Made by a program: the position numbers and the translations under genes. Shown here piece by piece: positions 1 to 7,327 of a stretch of 13,796 nucleotides of DNA. Under the pieces are notes generated by a model. It had not been told where the DNA came from, made no database searches, and worked only from the letters and a program-made list of their open reading frames with translations. Every line of letters begins with the position of its first letter. Positions within the stretch are counted from its first letter, which is position 1. Origin of the DNA: CAZBEA01 sp964519355 (lineage in GTDB: Bacteria > Patescibacteriota > Microgenomatia > Levybacterales > GWA1-39-11); assembly GCA_964519355.1 (NCBI GenBank), contig CAZFJW010000034.1:1-13796 (forward strand), read 5' to 3'.

Positions 1-611
1 ACTTCATAGAACTCCCGAAAAACCTTCTTCCTGGGGGCTATTATGCCTCAATTTTATACCAATCCTCCCCTGCCAAAGATACAAATTCCAATACACAAGT
101 TAAAACCCAGCTTGGAACTCTTATATATCTCACAGTGGAAGGTGACTATCTAAGAGATGCATTCTTAAAATCATTTAATTTACCCTCATTTCAAGAGAAA
201 GGTCCGATCAAACCCTCTTTTGAGATCCAAAACGGAGGAACAATTCACATTCGTCCAAAAACCAAACTAAAAATTAATTCATTTATGCACGATGAGGTAA
301 CAATTGAGCCCACTGAACATAATATCTTCCCTGGAACTGCATTTCTATACGAAACTGAATATGGAACAAAAAATATGATAGGACTCTATACTGTAGATCT
401 TGAGGCAAGTTATGGAGATCTCGAAGGACAAAAAATAACTTTTCAACGGACCATCCTTGTATTTCCATGGAAAATAGCACTTCTGATACTTTTTATAGGA
501 AGTGGAATTATATTCTTAGGAGGAGCATTTCTACACTCACAAAGACAAAAAAATCAATCAGTCATGCCTAACAATGGAATTCCTCATTCATTCCCTACTC
601 CTAAATCTTAG
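1..611 (+). CDS. Membrane-anchored extracellular beta-domain protein, DUF916/WxL-interacting-like, 5'-truncated by window edge
   Basis: The frame is open from base 3 to the TAG at 609-611, giving 202 visible residues and no start, so the true N-terminus lies left of the window. A GTG at 135 is only an internal codon: the residues before it (LPGGYYASILYQ) are well-formed protein and match the paralogue at 12250-13242 (LADYYFSVLFIS). The visible part is the end of one beta-sandwich domain, a second beta domain with an NIFPGT motif, then a membrane helix beginning at FPWKIALLILFIG and a short polar tail. I infer an outward-facing protein held by a C-terminal helix, the architecture of Gram-positive DUF916/DUF3324 (WxL-interacting) proteins. 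The partner and ligand are unknown. It ends two bases from the convergent kinase gene. Family assignment is by recalled pattern; the paralogy with the right-hand gene is visible directly. Confidence 0.75.
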   Translation, partial: FIELPKNLLPGGYYASILYQSSPAKDTNSNTQVKTQLGTLIYLTVEGDYLRDAFLKSFNLPSFQEKGPIKPSFEIQNGGTIHIRPKTKLKINSFMHDEVTIEPTEHNIFPGTAFLYETEYGTKNMIGLYTVDLEASYGDLEGQKITFQRTILVFPWKIALLILFIGSGIIFLGGAFLHSQRQKNQSVMPNNGIPHSFPTPKS

Positions 612-613
612 AA

Positions 614-2317
614 TCAATTAAGAAGAGCTTCTTCTTGAGGATAATTTGTGCTTAATCCTTCTGTTTTTTGATGATGAAGAAGAGGCAGTATAAACCGTAT
701 GGTCGTTCCCCTTCCCTCATCACTTTCAATCCAGATTCTTCCATGATGTGCATCAATAATCTGCTTTGATATATAAAGCCCAAGACCAGTTCCACCTTTC
801 TGAAGCTGGCTATTTACTTGCTGATATCGGGAAAATAGCGTAGGAATTTTTTCAGGTGGAATACCAATCCCATTGTCTGATATCACCACTTCAACACTTG
901 TCCCCGAAACTTTAGAGCTGATCTGAATCTCTCCACCCTCGTGTACAAATTTTATGGCATTTGATATTAAGTTGGTAAGTACCTGTGATATACGCTCTTT
1001 ATCAAAGTAGAATGCCCCAAGACTCGGATCAAGATTATTCATTATCGAGATATGCTTTTCCTCGGCCAATGAGCTTAAAAGATCAATCTCGTCAAGAATT
1101 ACACTGTTGAGATTGTCTTCATGGAGCGATATCGAGAATCTTCCAGATTCAATTTTTGCCGCATCAAGAAAGTTTGAGATATCCCTGAGCATTCGCTCGG
1201 TTGAAACGCTTACTCTGTGAATCATCTTTTGCCTCTCACCCTCATCCAAAGTACCCTTTTGGAGAAGAGCTGCAGCACCCTTGATTGAAGTCAGTGGAGC
1301 GCGGAGTTCGTGAACCATGATATTCATTGATTGCTCCCTCAAGGAAGACAATTGTTTTTCGCTCGTAATATCCTGCATAGTAATTGAAATCCCAATAATT
1401 TTGTCCATTACGGCATAATTTACGGGGCGAATGAAGAACTTGAAATGTTTTTGTTTTAATTGGATATCTTCTCGAACAATCTCTTTTCGCTCAAGCAATG
1501 CCTCCTTCACAAGATCAATGATCGAAACGTATGAGTTCAATGTATCAATAACCATGTCTGCAGTAGGACTAAGTGGAAGATCAAGAAACTCTATAGCAGC
1601 CCTGTTGATGCTCGCAAGATTTATTCCATCGTCTTCAAAAAGGAAAAGAATCGCACCAGCAGATAAATTCATAATAAGTGAATCTGTCTTTACTCTCTCT
1701 ATATCAAGAAGTGAATCTAGGCGTTCGAGTGAGGTAATTGACTGATTCACTATCCGATTAAGCATAGTAAGATCCTCCTCTGTATATGCTTTTTCAAGAT
1801 GAGAAGATACAGCAATTATTCCGACAAACTGCTCCTTTAAGATCAGTGGAACTGTAATAAATGATGCAGGGAGCACGCTTGAAGCAAGAGTATTCGTTGA
1901 AAGCTGCAGTGTCTGAGAACGTGTCTCATCCACTTTAATCTCCTTCGTATGAGCATCTATATTGTGAATAGAAGAGAGAATTTTTCGCTCAAGTTCTTCA
2001 AAGTAGAGTTCTGCCACTGGCTGACGGGGAAATGTGTGAAGATGTATTTTGTCCTGCTCTATTATCGCGTATGAAACAGTGGTTACATCGATCACCCGCT
2101 CAACAGTCGTTGCAATAATTTCTGCAATATCGAAAATATTCATCGAAAGGCCAATTTTTTCCTGAAGAGATCCGAGAACCTCCAATTGGTAGGCGTGGCG
2201 GGAAAGTTCTTTATTTTGCTTTATTAGGAGTTTTTTTGATTTCTCTTCTCGATATGAGAATAGCACCGCGAGAGCTGCGCAGGATATTCCAAAAAGTGCA
2301 AATCCAAGAAGAATCAT
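614..2317 (-). CDS. Sensor histidine kinase with N-terminal TM helix, GAF-like and PAS-like domains
   Basis: 567 residues with ATG at 2317. Order: one hydrophobic helix (about 1-21), a coiled linker (22-55), a GAF-like sensor (about 58-200), a PAS-like domain (about 210-320, ending in the TMQDITSEK linker typical of PAS-kinase junctions), a HisKA dimerisation domain with phospho-acceptor His336 in HELRAPL, and a complete HATPase domain. The ATP-site boxes are intact: N box NLISNAIKF (Asn449, Asn453), G1 box DNGIGIP (481-487), F box LF (494-495), G2 box GGTGLGL (508-514). It should therefore autophosphorylate. There is no extracellular sensor loop, so the signal is probably cytosolic (small ligand, redox or membrane state) and read by GAF/PAS. 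It is third after the receiver and the acidic protein, suggesting phosphotransfer to the receiver. A 71-bp gap upstream may carry its own promoter. Ligand is not identifiable. Confidence 0.95.
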   Translation of the reverse strand: MILLGFALFGISCAALAVLFSYREEKSKKLLIKQNKELSRHAYQLEVLGSLQEKIGLSMNIFDIAEIIATTVERVIDVTTVSYAIIEQDKIHLHTFPRQPVAELYFEELERKILSSIHNIDAHTKEIKVDETRSQTLQLSTNTLASSVLPASFITVPLILKEQFVGIIAVSSHLEKAYTEEDLTMLNRIVNQSITSLERLDSLLDIERVKTDSLIMNLSAGAILFLFEDDGINLASINRAAIEFLDLPLSPTADMVIDTLNSYVSIIDLVKEALLERKEIVREDIQLKQKHFKFFIRPVNYAVMDKIIGISITMQDITSEKQLSSLREQSMNIMVHELRAPLTSIKGAAALLQKGTLDEGERQKMIHRVSVSTERMLRDISNFLDAAKIESGRFSISLHEDNLNSVILDEIDLLSSLAEEKHISIMNNLDPSLGAFYFDKERISQVLTNLISNAIKFVHEGGEIQISSKVSGTSVEVVISDNGIGIPPEKIPTLFSRYQQVNSQLQKGGTGLGLYISKQIIDAHHGRIWIESDEGRGTTIRFILPLLHHQKTEGLSTNYPQEEALLN

Positions 2318-2331
2318 AGCAGCTAAAGCGT

Positions 2332-2359
2332 ATCATAAATAGCTCTAAAAAGACCACAA
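2332..2359 (-). promoter_or_regulatory. Possible internal promoter for the histidine kinase gene
   Basis: On the minus strand, TTGTGG (2359-2354) and TATGAT (2337-2332) are separated by 16 bp and lie in the 71-bp gap between the acidic-protein gene and the kinase. The -10 box ends 14 nt before the ATG, predicting a leader of about 7 nt with no Shine-Dalgarno. The -35 match is weak and the genes could simply be co-transcribed. Confidence 0.3.
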
Positions 2360-2388
2360 TGGAGTAAATATAAAAGGACAAACAGGTA

Positions 2389-2916
2389 TTACTGATTATA
2401 CTGTTTGATCATTTCGTTTAGTTTTTCAACTGAGCCTTGTTTGGGAGAATCTTGGGCTGGATTGTCTGAGGGGCCTGACTGACCTGACTCTGCCGATACC
2501 CTATTGTCCAGCGCTTGAAGAGCTTTTTCTATAGCATCACTGCCGGCATGCTTAAATGGCTCTTCAGGAGAAAGAGCTACAAGCTCATCTTTCTCAAGAT
2601 GTGATACATCAGGTGACACACCGCCCTTTTCATCTAAAACAGCAGGCTCGATAGTTTTTATCTCACTTTCTGAATTCTCAGTTTGTTCAGCTTCTGGCAT
2701 ATCAAAAAGCAAACCCTTCACGATCTCATGAGAAAAATCTAAAAAGACTGTAATTATTTGATTTAGTATTTTTTCGTCATCACCGGTAAGATTTATGAGT
2801 CTCCCAGTATCATCAAGCTGTACTTCAACAATAGGCAGGAGGAGACTGCGGACTTTTGAAATCCCCAATATCTTGATTTGTTTTTGGATTATAGCCTCAA
2901 TATGTGACCTATGCAT
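2389..2916 (-). CDS. Hypothetical acidic protein in a two-component cassette
   Basis: 175 residues, ATG at 2916, starting 7 bp after the TGA of the receiver gene. I do not recognise a family. Residues 1-72 look folded: a predicted helix (IEAIIQKQIKILGI), a central hydrophobic strand (LLLPIVEVQL), a turn with TGDDEK, and a hydrophobic helix (ILNQIITVFLDFSHEIVKGLLF). Residues 74-160 are acidic and rich in Ser, Pro, Glu and Asp, probably disordered. Residues 162-174 (VEKLNEMIKQY) could form a short amphipathic helix. There is no signal peptide or membrane segment, so it is probably cytosolic. Its position between a receiver and a kinase suggests an adaptor, output or phosphotransfer-modulating partner, but that rests on context only. 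No His or Asp phosphorylation motif is apparent. Confidence 0.75.
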   Translation of the reverse strand: MHRSHIEAIIQKQIKILGISKVRSLLLPIVEVQLDDTGRLINLTGDDEKILNQIITVFLDFSHEIVKGLLFDMPEAEQTENSESEIKTIEPAVLDEKGGVSPDVSHLEKDELVALSPEEPFKHAGSDAIEKALQALDNRVSAESGQSGPSDNPAQDSPKQGSVEKLNEMIKQYNQ

Positions 2917-2923
2917 GGGTTGA

Positions 2924-3292
2924 TCAACGAGAAAGTATATCTCTTACTTTTTCTATAAAATCTTCAGGAGTTATTTGATATTTAAGAATATAGTCGACCG
3001 CGCCGGCATTAAGTGCACCTTTGATCATATCATCATGACCAAAATTTGAAAGCATTGTAACTGGAATATTTTTAGTCTTTTCATCGCTTTTAAGAATTTT
3101 TAAGATCTCATTTCCTGATAAGTCTGGAAGCATCTGGTCAAGAATGAAGAGGTCGTATTGATTTTGTTTTGCAAGAGTAAGTCCATCACGAGCATCTCCA
3201 GCAGTATCAACTTCATACCCACCCTGACTCAGAGATATTTTAAAAACCTCTGCAATATCCGGCTCGTCATCAATTAATAAAATCCTTGCCAT
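2924..3292 (-). CDS. Single-domain response regulator (CheY-like receiver)
   Basis: A stand-alone receiver domain of 122 residues from the ATG at 3292 (MARILLIDDEP). A GTG two codons upstream at 3298 is an alternative start; I prefer the ATG because it gives the usual short N-terminus before the first beta strand, and neither has a Shine-Dalgarno. Catalytic residues are complete, numbered from that ATG: acidic pair Asp8-Asp9, phospho-acceptor Asp52 in FILDQMLPDLSG, Ser82 in the TMLSN strand (the Thr/Ser switch position) and Lys104 in DYILKY. No DNA-binding or enzymatic output domain follows; the gene ends in TGA at 2924-2926. Output must go through another protein, as with CheY or Spo0F. First gene of the cassette with the acidic protein and the kinase, and divergent from the gene at 3381. 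Confidence 0.93.
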   Translation of the reverse strand: MARILLIDDEPDIAEVFKISLSQGGYEVDTAGDARDGLTLAKQNQYDLFILDQMLPDLSGNEILKILKSDEKTKNIPVTMLSNFGHDDMIKGALNAGAVDYILKYQITPEDFIEKVRDILSR

Positions 3293-3342
3293 ACTCACAG
3301 GCTAACAGAAATAATCTAAAAATACAATATATTTACTATGGG

Positions 3343-3371
3343 TTGATTATTCTAGTCCTAAGTGCTATAAT
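3343..3371 (+). promoter_or_regulatory. Sigma70-type promoter, predicted near-leaderless transcript for the 3381 gene
   Basis: TTGATT (3343-3348), a 17-bp spacer and a perfect TATAAT (3366-3371) with an extended -10 TG at 3363-3364. The -10 ends 9 nt before the ATG, so transcription would begin 0-4 nt ahead of the start codon. No Shine-Dalgarno fits in that space. Confidence 0.7.
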
Positions 3372-3380
3372 CTTAAACCT

Positions 3381-4670
3381 ATGCCAAACTTAGAAGCCCG
3401 TGATTTTTCTATAAACCCCAAAGAGGGAGATGGAGAGCCTCATTTATCTAGAACGTTTTTAAGCGAAGTATTCCCTCAAGACTACTCTATCAATAACTAT
3501 ATGCTTGGAATTACTGCAGTTCACGGTAATGAACCGCTTATTATGTGTGCTGCAATTGGTGATGAAATCAATTCAAAACTCTCAAGATTAGGCTTGAGGC
3601 AAGCACGAATTGTTCTTCCTTCTATGTACGGCGCAAGAACCGGACAAATATTACGTGAAGAATTTCCCGATTCAGCAGACAATATTTTTCTATCTGAAGA
3701 ACTTGGTGAAATATTAAAAAAGACAGAGTTTGGGAAAGAAGGATACAATGCCCACCTTCAATCCGTTGCGCTTAACCAACCTCAGGTTCAGCATGAGCTT
3801 CTGGAATTTTTATCACGCCCATTTCGTGCCCAATCACTGCTTGGTAATGTTGCTGAATTTGAACCTGGAGGTAAAAAACTTGATTTAAATGCCGGAGCAA
3901 ATGTTGTCGGCTCGTCTGAAAGAGATTCGCACTTCGTCTTTCCCGTAAAACTGTCGGATTTGCTTACAGGAGTTGATGATGATCCTGAAATTCATGGATT
4001 CTTTGACTCTAATACGGTGCAACAAGTACAAATTCATGCAGAAGAAATGGAGCAAAAATATCGCTCAGTTCTCATCCCATATGTCCACACTTTTTCCTTC
4101 AAGCCTGGTTTTAATACGGAAGGTGTAACATTTACTCCTCCACTTAAAAAACCAAGGTCTTGGGAAGCATTACCACCATCCCCAAAAGGTGGGGTATATA
4201 TAATGATTTCAGGTTCAGAAGTAGGACGGGAGGCAACAGAGTATGTTGCACGCAAGCTCAATAACGATGGCCATGAAGTGTACCACCCTTCCTGGATGAA
4301 TTTGGATTTCGGCAAGCCTGCAATGCCTGATGCATTATTTCACTCTGAAATAAGAGCAGTTATGGGTAGAATGGGATGGGGAATCGGATGGATGAGCCAA
4401 GTTGCAAGAAAGCCGTTCATTGCTACGCCTCATCTATGGTTTGATAACCCTGAAATACACTTTAATATCAAGTCAATAGAAGCAACAGGTATTGGAATGG
4501 TTTTTGAAGCAAGGCCTGATCTTATAGAAAAAGCAACGAGTCTAACACCAAATATTGAAGCAATTGAGCGCAAGATGAGGGGTGAACTTGGAATTGATAA
4601 AGACATGAATGGAATTACTTTCTCGGCAAATGAGATTCTTAGAGCAGAATATCAAGCAAGGACACAATAA
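3381..4670 (+). CDS. Putative glycosyltransferase-like protein with MurG-like (GT-B) C-terminal half
   Basis: 429 residues; the ATG is fixed by the TATAAT only 9 nt upstream. The product resembles a two-lobed GT-B fold. The N-terminal lobe has an ITAVHGNEPLIMCAAIGDEI stretch (about 44-63), like the Rossmann strand-turn-helix that opens such enzymes, then a conserved-looking LPSMYGARTGQ (79-89). The C-terminal lobe begins with GGVYIMISGSEVG (270-282) and continues with RMGWGIGWMSQVARKPFIATP (330-350), where MurG-type enzymes carry a Gly-rich loop followed by the 'aKP.i.iP' strand, then NPEIHFN and an IEATGIG segment. No membrane helix or signal peptide, so it is cytosolic. Substrate and acceptor are unknown and sugar transfer is inferred from the fold-like pattern, not from catalytic residues. 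It stands alone between divergent and convergent genes, ending 4 bp from the comEC-lactamase gene. Confidence 0.6.
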   Translation: MPNLEARDFSINPKEGDGEPHLSRTFLSEVFPQDYSINNYMLGITAVHGNEPLIMCAAIGDEINSKLSRLGLRQARIVLPSMYGARTGQILREEFPDSADNIFLSEELGEILKKTEFGKEGYNAHLQSVALNQPQVQHELLEFLSRPFRAQSLLGNVAEFEPGGKKLDLNAGANVVGSSERDSHFVFPVKLSDLLTGVDDDPEIHGFFDSNTVQQVQIHAEEMEQKYRSVLIPYVHTFSFKPGFNTEGVTFTPPLKKPRSWEALPPSPKGGVYIMISGSEVGREATEYVARKLNNDGHEVYHPSWMNLDFGKPAMPDALFHSEIRAVMGRMGWGIGWMSQVARKPFIATPHLWFDNPEIHFNIKSIEATGIGMVFEARPDLIEKATSLTPNIEAIERKMRGELGIDKDMNGITFSANEILRAEYQARTQ

Positions 4671-4674
4671 CACT

Positions 4675-5487
4675 TTATTTCAAAACAAATTTAATATTGC
4701 CCTCTTCATCTGTCCTTCTTATTTCAACCGCATTATCCTTAAGTAAATTAATAACTTCTGCATGTGGATGGCCATATCTATTCTTCTTTCCAGACGATAT
4801 AACAGCAATCTTAGGTTTAAAGGTATTAAAACTTTCCTTATTCAATCCTGTCTTTGAACCATGATGCGGAACCTTCAGAACTTCCACTTCTCTTCCAAGT
4901 CTATTGAGTATTGGGTTTAGAACCTCATATGAAGAATCTCCTGTAAATAAGAAATCATAATTTTTATAAGATAATAATTGTACTAGAGAGCTATTGTTAT
5001 CCTCTATCAACCCAGGATTATCAATCGGACCAAGGGTTTTAATTGCTATTCCATCTTCTATCTTATATTTATCATTAACATCAATATCGTCTATATCTAT
5101 ATTTTTATCCTTAAATATCATCATATAATCTTTAACATCCTGTCTTTTGGTATTTACAGTTGAAACAGCGATCCTTTTTACATCATACCTATTGACGATA
5201 TCAACTACTCCTGCAACATGATCAAGATTAAAGTGAGATAAAATTATAAGATCAATTTTGCGATCCCAAAATGGCATATTTGCACCAATACAATTTAGAA
5301 TTGACGAATCAGGGCCCGCATCTATTACAATATCATGCTTTTTAGGGGTCCTGATGTACGCCCCATCACCTTGCCCCACATCACAAAAAGTAACAACTAG
5401 CTGGTCTTGTGTCTTAAAAGATTGAACTACCCATGTTATAAGTAAAAAAGACAAAGCAAAAACTGGAATAACTATTATTTTTTTCAT
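4675..5487 (-). CDS. ComEC C-terminal domain as separate protein: membrane-anchored metallo-beta-lactamase-fold hydrolase
   Basis: 270 residues, ATG at 5487, overlapping the comEC stop by 4 nt (ATGA). In most bacteria this domain is the C-terminal third of ComEC; here it is an independent chain with its own N-terminal hydrophobic helix (about 4-23), which would place the enzyme outside the membrane as in intact ComEC. Motifs match the ComEC/Rec2 lactamase family: DVGQGD (36-41), SHFNLDH (84-90, metal ligands His85, Asp89, His90; the usual acidic residue at 87 is Asn), NNSSLV (164-169), TGD (182-184), VPHHGSKTG (207-214) and YGHPH (238-242). The proposed role, from work on the family, is degrading the non-transported DNA strand during uptake. 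No frameshift is needed to explain the split: both ends are clean and the helix is a proper signal anchor. Probably translated by coupling to comEC. Confidence 0.92.
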   Translation of the reverse strand: MKKIIVIPVFALSFLLITWVVQSFKTQDQLVVTFCDVGQGDGAYIRTPKKHDIVIDAGPDSSILNCIGANMPFWDRKIDLIILSHFNLDHVAGVVDIVNRYDVKRIAVSTVNTKRQDVKDYMMIFKDKNIDIDDIDVNDKYKIEDGIAIKTLGPIDNPGLIEDNNSSLVQLLSYKNYDFLFTGDSSYEVLNPILNRLGREVEVLKVPHHGSKTGLNKESFNTFKPKIAVISSGKKNRYGHPHAEVINLLKDNAVEIRRTDEEGNIKFVLK

Positions 5488-6689
5488 CTCCGTAACTTAA
5501 GGATAATTGAGAGCAAAATAAAGTAATAACCCAGAACAAATAGTAATGGAATTTGTTGATTTATACTAAAGGCAGGAAAGATATTAGAAAAGAACCCAGA
5601 TACTATTAAAATATAATGTAAGAGAGGATATACTAACCAAAGTACTGGAACTGCAAAAAAATTACTAAATAAGATGATCAGAGCCCCCAAACCACCCAGT
5701 ATAGTCACTATGGGAATAGTCCATAAAACGAATATATTAGCAAAAAGTGAAAATGGAGTAAAAGTTTGGAAATGATAGAGAAGCAATGGAAATAGTGAGA
5801 TGTATGCAGCAAGTGTTATCGATAAATCCTCTTTCAATATTCCTTTTGAGAGTAATGTAACCCTTTTGAGAACTGGATCAAGTAATAAAATTCCAAGAGT
5901 TGCCATGAAAGAAAGCTGAAATCCGATATCAAAGACTATGTATGGGTTGATCAAAATTAATAAAAATCCTGTTATGCCAAGTCCCCACAATGCATATGTT
6001 TGCCTTCCCAGGAACAATGCAAAGTAAGTTATCATTCCCATTACTGCTGCCCTCTGAATCGAAGGAGATAATCCAGAAAGAATTGCATATATTCCTATTC
6101 CAAGAATTGAAAATATAATTGCCTTACGTCTTCCAATAATCCCAAGCAATGATAGATAGATAGCTCCCCCAACGATACTCACGTTTGTCCCAGACGCCGC
6201 CACAATATGCATAAGACCAGTTCTTGCAAATTGATCCCGTGTGGTTTTATCAAATCCGCTATCATCTCCGAGCACAATTCCAATTAGCAGATCTGACTCA
6301 GGTGAAGGCAGGGCCTGTCTTATTCTCAGAAAAATAGTATTTCTCAGAGAAGCAAAAAATTTTATAAATACATTTTTACTCGAATTTTTGCTGATTGTAG
6401 GATTATTCAGCTCAAAATACGAAATTAATTTTCCATTGTTTTCAAACTGTTTCTGCTTAACTTCCCCTGAAACTAAAATTGGATCACCATAGAAATATTG
6501 AGGAACATGAGGGGAAACAATTCTAATACCTTGCAATTTAAATACCTGACTTCCCCCTACCACTTTAGGGTTTTCTAAAATATACCCATTAAGAACTACA
6601 CTCTGACCATCACTATAAATAATCTTTTCTAAAAAAATAAGCCTTACTAACAAGGCAATTAAGAGAATGCCAAGTAACCCCGCTCTCAT
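5484..6689 (-). CDS. comEC: ComEC/Rec2 DNA-uptake channel (competence domain), without lactamase domain
   Basis: 401 residues, ATG at 6689 directly abutting the comEA stop (TAAATG). Residues 3-20 are a membrane helix. About 28-95 form the DUF4131/OB-like extracellular domain (VVLNGYILENPKVV, then DPILVSGEVKQK). From about 130 the multi-helix competence domain follows, with hallmarks LLIGIVLGDDSG (134-145), FARTGLMHIVAASGTNVS (154-171), LSPSIQRAAVMG (207-218) and DIGFQLSFMATLGILLLDP (254-272). Many hydrophobic helices run to the C-terminus. It forms the inner-membrane pore through which single-stranded DNA enters during transformation. Canonical ComEC is about 700-800 residues; the lactamase domain is supplied by the overlapping downstream gene. 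It ends in TGA. Operon partners are comEA upstream and leuS before that. Confidence 0.95.
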   Translation of the reverse strand: MRAGLLGILLIALLVRLIFLEKIIYSDGQSVVLNGYILENPKVVGGSQVFKLQGIRIVSPHVPQYFYGDPILVSGEVKQKQFENNGKLISYFELNNPTISKNSSKNVFIKFFASLRNTIFLRIRQALPSPESDLLIGIVLGDDSGFDKTTRDQFARTGLMHIVAASGTNVSIVGGAIYLSLLGIIGRRKAIIFSILGIGIYAILSGLSPSIQRAAVMGMITYFALFLGRQTYALWGLGITGFLLILINPYIVFDIGFQLSFMATLGILLLDPVLKRVTLLSKGILKEDLSITLAAYISLFPLLLYHFQTFTPFSLFANIFVLWTIPIVTILGGLGALIILFSNFFAVPVLWLVYPLLHYILIVSGFFSNIFPAFSINQQIPLLFVLGYYFILLSIILKLRR

Positions 6690-7292
6690 TTAGTAGACCG
6701 AAATCATATCTTTAACCTTATCAAATGTTTTTTGGCCTAATACTTTCTTACTTACGAGCTCTCCAATCTCTGTATAAGGCCGATTGCTTATAATTTTTTC
6801 AGCTGTAACCATGCCAATAGCCGGAAGTGTATCTAATTCGCCACTTGGTGCAGTATTGATATTTATTGTGTTAGAGCTTGTATTTATTCCAGCTACGCTC
6901 TTTTGACTATTTGTATTCTCCTTCGGAATAAAAAGCTTTGTTCCATCAGTTAATACTTGAGCTAGATTGAGATATTGGGAAATATATTCCCTATCAGCCT
7001 CAGAAGAAAAACCCCCAGCCATAACAAGAACATCTTGAATACGTGAGCCATCATTTAGCTTGTATAAACCAGGTGCCATCACTGCGCCCCCCACATCTAC
7101 ATATATGGATTGCGTAGTTGTATCTTGTGAATCTACCGCTTTTTCAAGGCTGATTTCATCTTTTGGAGACTTCTGTTGAAAGGCGCCAACGATGATAAAT
7201 ACAATACCAGCAGAAAATAGAACGAGGAATATGATATTTGCCTTCAAAAAAGAAGGAAGCTTCTCGCTTATTTGGCGGATGATGTCATTCAT
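6690..7292 (-). CDS. comEA: ComEA competence DNA receptor (SLBB plus helix-hairpin-helix)
   Basis: 200 residues, ATG at 7292, 35 nt after the leuS stop. Residues 18-40 are a membrane anchor. About 62-124 form an SLBB-type domain (IYVDVGGAVMAPGLYKL, then VLVMAGGF and LTDGTKLFIP). A polar linker follows, then a C-terminal DNA-binding helix-hairpin-helix module (about 142-200: ININTAPSGELDTLPAIGMVTAEKII, shown in short here as NINTA, LPAIG and AEKII). This is the standard ComEA order. It binds double-stranded DNA outside the membrane and hands it to ComEC, whose gene abuts its stop codon. An AGGG lies 10 nt upstream of the ATG, one of the few ribosome-site-like sequences here, though its spacing is long. 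Probably expressed from the leuS promoter. Confidence 0.94.
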   Translation of the reverse strand: MNDIIRQISEKLPSFLKANIIFLVLFSAGIVFIIVGAFQQKSPKDEISLEKAVDSQDTTTQSIYVDVGGAVMAPGLYKLNDGSRIQDVLVMAGGFSSEADREYISQYLNLAQVLTDGTKLFIPKENTNSQKSVAGINTSSNTININTAPSGELDTLPAIGMVTAEKIISNRPYTEIGELVSKKVLGQKTFDKVKDMISVY

Positions 7293-7327
7293 ACACTTCG
7301 AACCCTGCCAAATAGCACCTATTACCC

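Noticed and set aside
620..633. AAGAAG-AG-CTTCTT inverted repeat at the convergent junction
   Set aside because: It lies in the kinase C-terminal codons, has a 2-nt loop and no T run on either side, so it is not a credible terminator.
1431..1745. Plus-strand open frames inside the kinase and similar antisense frames within leuS, comEC and other genes
   Set aside because: They lie opposite strongly supported proteins, lack recognisable domains and have no start signals.
5484..5487. Programmed frameshift joining ComEC and the lactamase domain
   Set aside because: The A-rich run lies after the stop codon, not before it, and the downstream product has its own ATG and signal anchor, so separate translation explains the arrangement.
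7297..7304. TTCGAACC, a T-loop-like sequence near the leuS/comEA junction
   Set aside because: No acceptor stem, anticodon arm or D arm can be drawn around it, and it lies in a 35-bp gap.
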